A stretch of 64,000 bases of DNA from Lagopus muta (lineage: Eukaryota > Chordata > Aves > Galliformes > Phasianidae), in assembly GCF_023343835.1 (NCBI RefSeq), contig NC_064437.1, positions 52,526,972-52,590,971 on the forward strand, read 5' to 3'. How positions within the stretch are numbered: position 1 is the first letter of the stretch; every line of letters begins with the position of its first letter. The notes beneath the pieces were generated by a model that had not been told where the DNA came from, did no database searches, and worked only from the letters and a program-made list of their open reading frames with translations. The position numbers and the translations under genes are program-made. Below, one piece after another: positions 1 to 12,500 of this stretch.

Positions 1-506
1 CACTAGCTCCAGGGACAAGAGCTCAGGCAAGCAATACATGGGGAGGGGTTGCATTTGCCCAGCCTGCCAGAAGGGACTGGACAAGCAGTGATGTCTGCTG
101 CCTACCCACAGAGGCCCTAGCAGGCTCTGGGTCTGCCCTGGCGTCAGGGAAGCATGGAGCTTCCTCCTCTTCTCTCGCTTCCTTCCTGACGAGAATTCAG
201 TCCCAGATTTTCTTGCAGTTTCTCTCCCTGGTAAAGAACAAACAAGTCCCAGCAGAGGTAGCTGCAGAGCCTGCACAAGGCAAGTTGGACTGCTGGAGAA
301 CCCCACTCCTGTGGCAACAAGGTCTGAAGCACAGTGAGGGGTTTTGTGCGCTCAGGACAGGACCCACTCATAGTATCACTGCATTTTACAGTTGAGAAGG
401 GCTTCCCTTTCTGAAATGTGGTAATTTCAGGTGTTTCTTGCTGCTACTGCTAATTGCTGCATTGTGTCTCAGCTGTAGGTCCCAATCTGCCTGCAGACCC
501 CACGCG
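1..506. other. Upstream noncoding part of DNMBP (intron 1 / 5'UTR edge)
   Basis: This stretch lies just before the first DNMBP coding exon and contains no supported gene. The coding exon probably begins at an acceptor near 471-472 (a pyrimidine-rich tract, then AG), which leaves about 34 bases of 5'UTR before the ATG at 507. Other AGs at 429-430 and 495-496 could serve instead. The DNMBP promoter and untranslated first exon are presumably outside the window. Confidence 0.5.
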
Positions 507-3500
507 ATGGAGGCTGGCTCTGTGGTACGAGCAGTCTTTGATTTCTGTCCCAGCGTTTCTGAGGAGTTGCCCCTTTTTGTGGGAGATGTCATCGAGGTGC
601 TGGATGTGGTGGATGAGTTCTGGCTGCTTGGCAAAAAGGAAGGCGTCACAGGTAAGAGCTGGAAGTGCCCACATCTAGGTCCATAGGCCGCATCTTCTGC
701 TCTGAACATCTTCCCTCGCCTTCTCTCTGCCAGCGTAGCATGCATTTTATTAAATCTTTCACTGGACTTCACTTGAGTCTGAGGATGCAGATTCCCTGCT
801 ACCAGTCTCCTGTCAGCTGCACCTCACTGAGACAGCTCAGTTGTTTTTTGAGAGATCAGTGTTGTGTCACTCCTCAACACAGGAGCTTCATAACACTAGG
901 TGCTAGCTGCATCCTCTATAGTGGGACAGCCCATTTCCTGGCTAGTTTATGTGCTGACCTGCTGTGGCACTGGAATGGAAGAGGAAACAGATGCACTCAG
1001 AATGGAAATGCGAAGTGACCTTGTCAGGTCAAGTCAGTTGGAGATTCCGTGTCCCCCGTGGAGCCCTCTGACTCAGTCTGGCTTCCTCCTTTCTACTTTA
1101 AAACGCTTTCCCAAACAAGCTGCCATCAATACCTGGGCGCCTTAAGTATTGTGCAAGTCTGTTAAACTTTTGGGTAAGTGTGAGAAACTTCTGAAGCAGC
1201 AAAATGCTCTTAGTGAAACACTGAAAGTCTTGTCCTGTTTTAAGCAGCCGTTTCTCATTGTTATACTGATGCTGAGAAGGCACGTGAGCTTTCAGTGAGA
1301 TGAAAACCAGGCCACTTCAAAGCATAAACCCCCCTCCTTCCTCAGCATGCTGCGCTTCCAGGCCTGGCCATGGAGATGGGGCTGCCTTGCAGCAGCAGTC
1401 TGGGCTCTGCTGCCAGCCGTGGGCTGTCAGGCGCCTGTCTCTGGGTAAAACAAAGATGGACAGGAGCAAGGGTGGAGAGGAAGGATTTTCTCCTGTGCTC
1501 CACTTATCTTATAAATGGCATTGAATGAGTACATGCCTAATCCTGCTGCTGCTGAAGTTACTGGGTACAAATTACTTCTGCAGAAATCACCAACAGCTAC
1601 TTCACCACTGTTATTTCTTCCAGTGTAACTGATGCACTCATTCTCAAGAAGGTGAAGCTATGAAGGAACAACAAACAGATGTACATCATAGCTCAAAGAT
1701 AAAGAAACACACTGAAGTCAAACTGTGTGTTTTTAGTGACCTTTAACTCAAACCCCGCTTACATTCCTGCTTTTCCTTGGAACAGCTGTTATAGTTTTCT
1801 GCCCAGTTTTTTAAGCTAAAGTTTCAGGGGATTGAAAAAGCACTTTTTGGTAGAAGCTGTGGAAGTGCTGCAGTCTACCAATAATAATACTTAATGCTCT
1901 GTGGGGAATAATTAATGTAGTTCCATTATTTCCTTCCTAACACTCTTAGGTTGTTTTCATGTACAGAGCAGGAAACTGGCATGGAAAAAAGAGGAGTTGG
2001 TTAAAACTGTAAAGGAAGCCACTGAAACTGGAAGCCTGTGGGCTTTTGTTTCCACCTCAGGTTAATGACAGCAGGTGGGAAACTGCCTAATCCCAGTTGA
2101 AAGTGCTGAGTGCCTTCAATATGATGTTGTCAAGTTTTAAAAGAGAATGCAACCATCATATTGAGTAGACATCATGAGTGAATGCTGGAAGTGCTGCTGG
2201 CCATATTCCATCGTTTCTGCCAGCAATGAATTGTAAAGGATTGCAGTGACATTTGTAGTGGGCTTTGCAGCAGGCTCTGCTATATCCAGTGATGCTGGGA
2301 CTGAAATCAGTAGCTGGGTAAAGTCTTCAAATGGCCAACAAGTGTTCATGGCCCTGCCCGGCTGTGGCCTGCTCAGCATAGTGGGGCATCCAGCAGTAGG
2401 TGCCATGGTGAAATAGCTGCATGAGGTGTTAAAATGGGGAAGGCTCCTGCAGCCTTAGCAGTGCTGGAGCTGTGGCAGAGCCTCTGCATTACAGGTCTGG
2501 CCTTCCCAAGTTTGGTGTCCTGACTTAAGTGCTGAGGCTGTGCTGGGGCCAAGCCTTACAGAGTGAGAAGCACAAGGCGGATGTGCCCTGTCAGAAGACA
2601 CTGATGTTGTGGTCTAGCACTACTGTATCCCGGTCCTTGTCATGACCATGAGTGGGGAACTGAACAGTGAAAGAGGAAGGAGTAAACCTGGTATATCTGT
2701 TCCTAGAAACTCAGTGCTGATAGTACTGGTTGCCTGGAGTGAGCCAAAGACATAAAGATTTTTGTTCTCTGTTAGCATTTAAAGCCTCAGAAATTTCTGC
2801 CTCCCAGACCTATTTCTCTTCCTCCATGCTGCTTATGTCTTTGGGTAGCTGTGGGTACAGCATTTTCCTTTAGCATGAAAAGTAGATCCCAGGGTCTGGA
2901 AGGAGGGTGGAGGGAGTTGTGGTGGGTTACAGAAAGGACTCATTGCTGACAGCTGCTTCTCATTGCAGGGCAGTTTCCTAGCAGCTTTGTGGAATCGGTG
3001 GATGTTCCCCTTCTGAAGCAAGGAGAGAAGCTGTTTGTTTGTACCAGTAACTTCACATCTCAAGAGCCAGGGAGCTTGTCATTACAGAGAGGTAATCCCC
3101 ATTCTCTTCCTTTGCTTTGCATCTCATAGCCTCCTCCCCTTCTTCCAGAAGCATAGGGTGAGCCTAGTTGCAGCATCTTGCCTAGAGTGGCAGGGAGAGT
3201 TTCCTGATACCCCATGGCATCTGGAGCTTTGTGTTCCTGCCACCCTTCAGTACCAATTTCTTGTATTGTTGTATTATTACCCTTGAAACTCCAAATACCA
3301 GAGTGATTATGGTAGGCCTACAGCTACCATTTAACTGCCCTCCCATCCCCAAATCTTAGACATGTGTCTGAGATGGGGTGGGTGGGAATCAATCTGTAAA
3401 GCAACTTGACTATTTAGCAAATAGAAAGTCAGGGAGCTAAAACCGTGAATCTTAATTATCTGCATGCATGAGACTGGTGATGCTTCATGCCTCACCTCCA

Positions 3501-6500
3501 GTCTGCTCTTCTGCACCCCCAGAACACTGCACTTTGTGTGGAGTGCTGGGCCTTAGCCACAGCCAATAAAAGCCACAGGAAGGCAGGAACAAGAGGTGAG
3601 AAGCAGTCAGGAGGGCAGTTTTGAACTGGTGTGTCTCATTCCCTGCAGGAGACCTGGTGATCCTGGGTGGTTCTCTGGCCTCCAGCTGGCTCCAGGGCCG
3701 AAGCAGCTGGGGTTCCAAGGGCTTTTTCCCTTCATCATGTGTGCGGGAGTTGTGCCTTTCAGTTCGGAGCCGTCAGTTGTCCCACAACTCTCTACTGGAG
3801 ATGCCTGCTTACTCACTGGGCCAAGCCCGGGCCTTGATGGGCCTTTCTGCTCAGCTGGAGGAGGAGCTGGACTTCAGAGAAGGGGATGTGATCAACATCA
3901 TTGGCATACCAGAGCCTGGTTGGTTTGAGGGGGAGCTCCGAGGCCACAGAGGCATTTTCCCAGAAGGTTTTGTGGAGCTGCTTACTCCTCTGAGAGCAGC
4001 AGGAACCTCAGAGGATCAAGAGCCTGCAAGAACTTGTGACACCAATGGGACAGTGCCCACCAAGCAGGAGCAAGATGGCAGAGAGGATGAAAGGCAGGAG
4101 CCAGGGAGCACCTATGGTGTTGCCTTGTACCGGTTCCAAGCCTTGGAGTCTGAGGAACTGGATTTTGAAGTGGGTGACAGGATTCGGATTGTGGGCATTC
4201 TGGAGGATGGCTGGCTAGAGGGGGAGCTGAGAGGGAAACGTGGTATCTTCCCACACAGATTTGTGAGACTAGAGGCCTCTGACCCTTGCAAGGAAAAGGT
4301 GGGTGCTGGTGATTCCCACACTGGAGGCAGCTGTGAAGTGACTGTCCATCAAGACTTGGAGAGCACCTGCTCCAGAGTTCTCTCTTTGCCAGACAAAGAC
4401 AGCTGGGACAAGGAGGATGGCTTGGTTGCACAACCTGAGCCTGATGCTGTTGAGTCTCACACAGCAGGTAGATCTGAGGCTCCTTTGGGCACTGATTTAA
4501 GGCAGCATGAGGCTTTTCCTGACACAGGAATCCAGGAACTACATCCCAAAACTACAGCAGATTCCCTCCCCTTTGAATGCACAAAGACGGTCAACGGCCT
4601 TCTCCCTTCTACTCAGCTGCCTCCACAGCAGAGCAGCGAGCTTGACCAAGCAGGTGTAATGGAGCCTCCAGCCCTGCCTGAGCATGATGGAAGCAGTCCC
4701 ACCGTGCCCCCACAGGCTCCCTGCTTCTCACCAGACATTTGCGGAAGCCAGACCATTTCTCCTCCCAGCAGCCGGGCAGCATCAGAGCCCCAGGAGAACC
4801 AGAGCAGCATTCAGGACCTGGATGGTCTGGTGGACAACCAGCAAAAGTCCAAACCTTGTTCTTCCAGCTGGGGAGGTGTCCACACAGGACTGGACACACG
4901 GGCTGGGAGCTGGGGGGAATCTTCCTCACTGGCAACACAGGGGCACAGTGGCACAGACCTTGACTCCAAACTGACAGAGCAACTGGTGCAGTTTGAGAAG
5001 AGTCTTTCAAGTACCAGTGCTGAGCAGGACAAGGTCTCCCGCCACTTCTCTATTTTGGACTATAGCTCTGAGAAGGACATTGTTCGTGGGTCTCCTCAGT
5101 GTGTCCCCCATGCCAAGCTGCCAGAAAGGAGGAAGGCCCTGAGACCACCTCCTCCTCGGCCCAGCACCCTTGCAACAACTCCTGTGCCCAAAGGCCGGTC
5201 TCTGTCATTCTCAGTGAAGCCCTCCCGGCCCGCTCCCCGGCCTCCATCAAGCACTCAGAGGAGGAGCATGGTCCCTCCACAGCTGCAGCCAAATGTAGCA
5301 GAGCAGCATACGGAGGAAAGCCGTGAGGATGCAACACGGACAGGATCAACTTCCCCCTGCTCCATCCTGCTGATGAGGATTGGAGAGGTGGAGCGAGACC
5401 TGGAGGCTTACAGGAAGACCCGCACTGAGCTCAGCTTGCTGCTGGAGGAGCAGCAGGATGAGCTGGTGAGAGCAGAGACCCTGGAGAACCTTGATTTCTG
5501 TGACTCCAACATTGAGAGCCTCAGCGTGGAGCTGCAGGAGCTGAGAGGTGAGTACAGCAGCATGGAATAGAGGATCTTTGGGACAGCTGTCCCCTCTAGG
5601 TACAGGCACCACTTGAACCAGTCTTCCTTAATTCTTGATTTGGGGCATTTTTGTAAACACTGTGGTGCTGCAAATCATCATGAATTGGCTTTATTCTGGG
5701 AGGAGAGACTTGTCTGGTTTATATGGGCACATTCGGGCTTTGAAAAGCTGTATAATATTGAGATCAGTGCTGTTAACTACGTTATACTTGGTAATACAAT
5801 AGACAGAGTGGAAGCAGGACCACATACATCTCCCACAGTCCCTTCTCCCCAGCTTCTCCAAGGAGCTCTTACAGTGCACTTCTGTTCCTAAAACCCACGA
5901 TGTGCAGGAAATGTGGGCACTGCATGCGGGAGGTGGAGTGAAATGCCAACTCCTGCCTTGGAATTACTCACTCTGACTTCATTGCCTTCAGCCTCCCACC
6001 ACTTAATCAGTACTGTGGAGTCCAGGCAGTCTAATTCAGGATCATGTCTGATGCAGAGCACGTGGGAATGAAGGATGATATCAGCGCACAGGGTGACCCG
6101 CAGCCTCCACATCAGTGGAGTGCAAGAAGGATGCTTAGAAGATACGAGGTTTGAAGCTAGGAAAAGGCAAATCTAGGATGTATCTCTGGGAAATTTTCTG
6201 ATGGGACAGATCTCTGTCCCATTGCTTCTTGACAGAGGGAAGTCCTGCTGAACCCATGCTCTGTTGGTTATTTGAACTGGAAGTTTTAGGCAGGAACTAA
6301 CATGCTGGCAGGGACATTGTGCCCATTGAGATAGCTCCACGGTAGTCCCAGAGCATTTTTCACCCCTTCAAGAGACCTGAGGGTTTGAAAGTAGCTTCTC
6401 TGCTCCTATAGTAAATAAGTGCCCTACCTAAGGGCACAAAGTAGGGCTGGAGTAACCTTAGGAGACCCAACTTCTCTGTGCATCAAAGGAAAAGCAGAAA

Positions 6501-9500
6501 GTAGGTGTTTTTCTGAAACATGTTTAAAATCTGCAGGTTCCTTCTTAGGCATGTCTTGCACGTACACTGAAGGTTGTGCTAAAGACCAGACCAGCACAGG
6601 ATTAGTGCTCATCCTCCAACACTTGGAGCAAGAGGGTCTGATGGGTTTAGCCTTCTCCCAACTGGGAGTATGGAATATGAGTTGTGTATTAACTAACAGT
6701 GCTGCAGGAAGCTGAGATGTGGGTGATATCCGTGGACTCTCCTCTCTGTCCAGGGCACGTTGTGGTCACCTCTTGCTTTTTCAGTTCTGTGATATGGAAA
6801 ACGGGATATGCTGAATCCTGTAGTACGAGGAGTTACCGGAGGGCTGGAAGCTTTTGTTGTGTGTTGGAGATAACTCAGACTGTCCCCGCAGGCTTGTTCT
6901 TTGGTTCTGCCCCAGTGCTGCTTGCCTCCTGCTCTTCCCAGGGGCTGCGGGTGAGGACTGGAAGAAGGATGGCTCAGCACCAGGTTAGAAACGAAGCCTG
7001 AGGGCTTCAGTTTCTCTCAGGAGGCGTGGAGCAGAGCCCAGCCTCAGCCCGGCTACGGTGTTCAAGCTGCAGGCTGCCTGCTGGAACTGGCAGGAATGTG
7101 GAGGCAAGAGAAAGAGATCCAGTACCCACTATCTCCTCTGTGGCTCCCCGCAGTCTCACACGCACCTTTCCCTTCCCTGGGGATGTTGGTCTTAGAGCAC
7201 AGCCTCCTCATGCCCCATTGCTCTACTTTTTCTCTGCCTCTGAGCAGCCCATGGGGAGGCTGTGGGCTCTGCCAAAGCAGTGGAGCCGGTTTGGGCAGTG
7301 GAAGCCTGCTCCTAACTGGTTAATGATTAGCTTGGGCAGCAGGTGGAGGAGGCTGGGGCTGGCGGCGATTGGGCACGAGCCTCTTCCTACCTTTGCTGGC
7401 TGGTTTCAGGAAGCGCTGCTTGCATTGCGTTGCACCTGGGAAGGAAGCGCCAGAGCAGAGCGAGAAGAGGCATTAGCCCCAGTGTGGGCTTGGGAGCACG
7501 AGCGAAGGGAGCTGCATCCCAGCAGGACAATGTGCTCTTATCCTGGGACAGAATATGGCACAGAAAACTCAAGGCGGAAGTCACGGCTCCTCAGCTGGGA
7601 GTATGAAGATTGTGCTGTGAGGAGAGGGGACGTCGTGGGCCTGCACAGTGAGAGTCGCTGCAATGAGAGACCCAGGGTGCAGAGGGGAACAGACAGAGGC
7701 TGGAACAGTGACAGGAGAGGGGAGGGCATCTCTGTGGATGGATGGAGCATGAACGGAGACTGTGAAGGCTTTTGGAAAGCAGATAACCAGTACATGGACA
7801 ACAGGAGAGCAGACAGTGTTTGGAAAGGCAAAAGCCCATTTACAGAGGACAGAAACTGTGGGGTGAATGAGAGAGAGGCTGTTCAATACAGAGGCTGCAA
7901 TCCTGAGGTGGGAGAAAAGCAGTACAGGGGGGACAGAGGACCTGAGGAGGGCAGGGAGGGGGGAAGGCGGTGCAGAGAGGGCAGAGGCCCTGGAGAGTAC
8001 AGGGAAGGCAGAAGGTGGCATAAGGACAAAGGTCCTAGGGACTATAATGGGAATGGAAGATACTGTGGGGAAAGGGAAAGGCAGTGTAGGCAGGACAGGA
8101 GATATGGGGAAGGAGGGAGGCAGTGTAGAGAAGATGGAGGTTATGAAATAAGTAGGGAAAGGAAAAAGTGGCATAGAGAGGTTGGAGGCTCTGAGGAATT
8201 TAGAGAGCAGGAAAGGCAGAATGTAAACATCAGGGATCTGAAGGATCGTGGAGATTCTGAGCAGCACAAGCAGCTGAAAGGTCGTGCCATGGACTACAGT
8301 GTTACGTCTGGAGGTCATGGAGCTCACTTGTTGACATCTTGGTCCTTAGGAGACAGCAGCACCAACGTGGGGTCAGACCCCTACTGCAGACAGTCAAGGA
8401 TGCGGGACATGGGCTGCAATGGCTGTGGGGAACAAGGAGCAGAGCACTCAAGGGTCCGCACGGGCCGACCAGACTGGAGCCACGTCTGGGAGCAGGAGGC
8501 CAAGAAAGAAAGCAGAACAAGCTCTTCACTGCAGAGAAACAGTTTGTACAGGAGAACGGCTCCCAGCACCCTGCGGCGCTCAGAATTTGTACAGACCAGG
8601 AAGGAGAAGCAAGGTATGCAGAGAAATGCTTGGGAGGTGTCGCTGTGGTGGCTTTGGGCATTCCTTAACCCTGCCCTAGTGCTGAGGCAGCAGGATCCCC
8701 CAGGAAAGCCTGGGAGCGCACACAACTTTGTGGGGTTAGGCCTTTCTTTGCAAGGTGGTGGGGTCTGTGTGGAATGAGTGAAGGAGCCCCTTTGTGTTGG
8801 GCAGAGGTGTATCTGAAGACCTGTTTGCAGCTGTACCCTTTCTGCCAGCATCTGTCTGAGGCATCCGTGCATGTGCTGCCCTTGGAGGAGGTTAGAGTGC
8901 AGAGTGTGGCAGTGCAGCAGCCGCCCGGGCAGCAGGGCTGCAGGCTGTGGCTGGCTATCAGCTTACAGTGAAATTTGTTCTCTGGAGGTATTTGATTCAG
9001 CAAGCTCCAGAGGCTGCACTGTGTTGGTAGGTGGGACTTTGCTCAGTATCGTCCCCAGGGCAAGGGAGTGGTTTTGTGGTGCCAGGATGTCCAAAGGGCA
9101 GAGGGGAAGCTAGGAGAAGGTGGGAGCAGAGCTCAGGGAGGCTCAGAATGGGGCAGGGGCTGCCTGCAGGAGCTGCATCTGGAAACAACTCCCAGCTGGG
9201 CCTGGGGAACTCTGCAGTGCAGCACAGTGAGAGAGCTCTTTGATTAAAGCATCTCTGAGATAAGATTTGCATGTGTTTGCCCACTGCTCCAAGGAGAGAC
9301 CCCTCCAGTCCTGGTGGTGCTGTATGCTCATCCTCACTCTAGAATGTTTTGCGTGCTGATGTGTTGCCTTTCAGCTTTCAATGCCCAACCTTTATCTGCT
9401 AAATTGGAGCTTTTTGGTTGATGGTATTTTTCTCTGCGTTAAACTTGTTGGTTTGAGTAAAATACCTTGGCTTTGTCAGTGATTAGTGTACAGCATCCTA

Positions 9501-12500
9501 CATCATCATCATAAAAAATCAGTGTTTGGTTCTCTACAGAACAGCAGTGTTTTTTCTGTTTACTTTGAAAATATATATGGGACCAACTCTAAATACAGTC
9601 CCTGGAGAATCTCACTGGAAGTGCCCTCTTTTTTAGATGTTGTTCACATGCAAGTTTCAGATGCTAATTTGCAGGGTCTTACTTCTGCTTTTCAAATGGG
9701 AAGAGACATTTACCATATAATTCTGCCTTTTTCATCAAACTTATCAAGAATTCTACTCTCTCCCCTTAGTAGTGGAACTAGATCATTGAAAGGCTTTCTC
9801 TTGTCTGGAGTGGAAATAAAATTGGATTATAAAGTCACATTTTTTCCCCCTATTTGAAACTAAAACTTGAATTCTTATTTCTGCCATGAATCTTTTTGAT
9901 ATCTTCCTTCTCATTTTCATTTTTTAACAGTTCCTGGTGTTTACTGTCTATTGTCTGTTTTTGTATATTCATTCATGTATCTGTTTACATTTGCTGCTTT
10001 TGCTGAAGCATAGACCCATCGTTATTGTTCTCTTCCTTGATTGTGTAACAGTGTTTGGATTATCTGCTTAAAATATCCTTTTAAAGGCCTTTCACTTTCC
10101 ATTCTTTTTTTTTTTCTGTTGGTATTTTTGCTCACAGTCATTTTTATTAATGCTCTGTTCACCGTTGGAGTGAATGGTAGAGGAGAGGATACAGACAGGA
10201 GGCATGTGCATCCCATCTGCCTTAAGGGGAGCTGGGAGGGGGCTCTCCCAGGAAGGCCATGCAAATCCCTCCCAGGGCTCCTCACCTGTCTGCCAGTGAG
10301 CATCTCATGAGCCCTGTTCTCCGCCAAGGCTCAGGCATGTGCTTTGCTGCAGTTCCACTTTCACCAGAGGGCCTCAAAGGGAACCAGTGGGTTTCAGGTG
10401 AGGCAACTTTGTGTTGAGTCCTGGTAGCCCTGGAGAAGTGCCCCAGTCTGTTCCTCTTCAGCTCATCCTTAGGGTTTGGATTTCTGTCACTGCTGCCAGG
10501 GAGAAGTGAAATACTCAGTATATTTAGTTTCTTGCTTTCAGAGCAGTGGATATATTCTGTTATGGGCTGACTATCTAAATTCAGAGTGAATTTTTACCCC
10601 AGCCAGTTCCTGCTCCTGGCAGGGAGCTTAGCCTTTCCCTCAGATTAATTATTCCCCGCCCTAGTTTCATCCCTTCTCCTCTTGCTAGGCAGTAACCCCT
10701 CCCCTCCCAGCATCCACATACTTCAAATATTTGCAGCTGGTTTGTTTTGTCCTTAGTCACTGCTTGGCTGTGCTGAGCTGTGAGCCCAAGGCTGGGCCTT
10801 TCTTGCAGGCACAAAATCAGAGGCTCGTGCTGAGTGAGGCTGCACAGGGCTTGTCCTCAGCAAGCCCTCCTTGAGCTTGGCCTGGGAGCTGGCCCTTCTT
10901 TGTTGTTTTCTGAGTCACCTTCCCTCTGAAGGAGTCAGGGGCAGAGCCAGCTCCAGTTGCAGCAGCTGATGGACAGCACGGCCCTCCATGGACTGGGTTA
11001 GCAGTGGGAGCACGGTGTGACAAGGGATGCTGGCAGGTGAGCCCCAATGAGAAGCGCGTGATGGATGTGAATCCTGTTGGGTCTGGTGCACGTGGATCAA
11101 CTCCCAGAGTGAAGCAGGATAAAAAGCTCTAGCTGTATGTGCACTCACAGCCTGAGTTGCAAGTACTGGCTGTTTTTGTTGATTGGAAGATTGTTGGTTG
11201 AGCTTCTGAGCTGAGCAGTGCGATTGCAGTATTGAAGTCATGGTCTCCATGGGCAGGGTGAGGTGGGAGTTTGCTCCACCTCAGCACCTTGCAGCCTGTT
11301 CTCCAGCATTGGTGTTGGGCCTCCCATGTGTCAGCAACAGCAGCTCTGGTGGGAGACCAGCATAGCATGTCAAAGCAGTGCAGAATTAATGTGTCACAAA
11401 AGCACCAAAGGGAATAGAAAACAAAGCTGTTAGAGACTTAAATGTAGGAAGCTCCTGCAGGAGCTTCAAATGAGCAGAACTTCAATCTCTAAGAATTGTG
11501 GTTGAGAACAGTGTATTTCTGAAGAGTATTTCTGAATGCTCTTTCGGCATCTGTGTCATGGGTAAACATGAATTGGTCACTGGATTGGAATTTGGTGGCT
11601 TCATTAGAAATACCAGTTGCATTCCTGCAAACTAACGGGGACTGGTCCAGCTGTGGTGTGAGGGCACGGAGGTAATGTCCAAACAGAGCATCTGTGGGGT
11701 GAAATGGGGATCTGTTTAAAAACCATTTATTAGGTGAGCAAAAACCACAGTTGTGAAAGAATGTGAGTTTAGTTAAATGCTGAATGAGATTCATTTATGG
11801 AGTGCTGCAATTAGACGTACAGAAATGTGGAACAAGCAGGAAAAAAAAGAACTGGGTGGTAGTCAACAGAAATGCTCTGAAATACGAAAGGGAGAGTTTT
11901 TAAACGTCAGGAACGGGTTGTAAGAAGTATAGATGAGCTGGAAGCGTAGAGTGTTAACAACAAATTCTGTGTTTTGGGTCTTTGACCTCTGAGTGTTTAA
12001 ATAAGTGGGACAGCGTTCTGAGTTTGTGACTGGAGAAGGTTGTTGGACTGGTGATCAACAGCAAGGGTTATCGGAGAGCTGGCTGCAGCATCACTGTGTT
12101 TTTCAATGTCTTGAAATATTCAGAGCAAGAAAGCCAGAGGGGAATTAATTTGAGTGTTCAGAAATTACAGGCAAAATAATGGAAACACTGACAGTGTAAG
12201 TGGGTGGATCTGGCAGACAGCTTTGCCAGATCAGGCAGGCCGCTTTGATGGCCATTATGTGCTAAAAACTTGGGCAGGGAAGGTTTTCCCTTCCCTCTCC
12301 CAGATTGGGATTTGAGACTTGCACAGGAAAGGTGTCAGAGCTGGAAGTCTCGAGCATCAGGCACTTGCCCCGGGGCGCTCTTGGACTTGCCCAGGGTGTG
12401 CTGGACAGAGCGTGTGGAGCAGCTGCAGGAGCAGGGATCCCCAGTCCCTCTCTCTGAGCTGGAATTGGAGCAGGGCGTGAATGCAAAGGGGGATTTCCCT

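Noticed and set aside
7581-8327. 248-codon antisense frame opposite the DNMBP alternative exon
   Set aside because: It is the mirror of the purine-rich repeat (Ser/Pro/Leu-rich antisense) and has no splice or start context.
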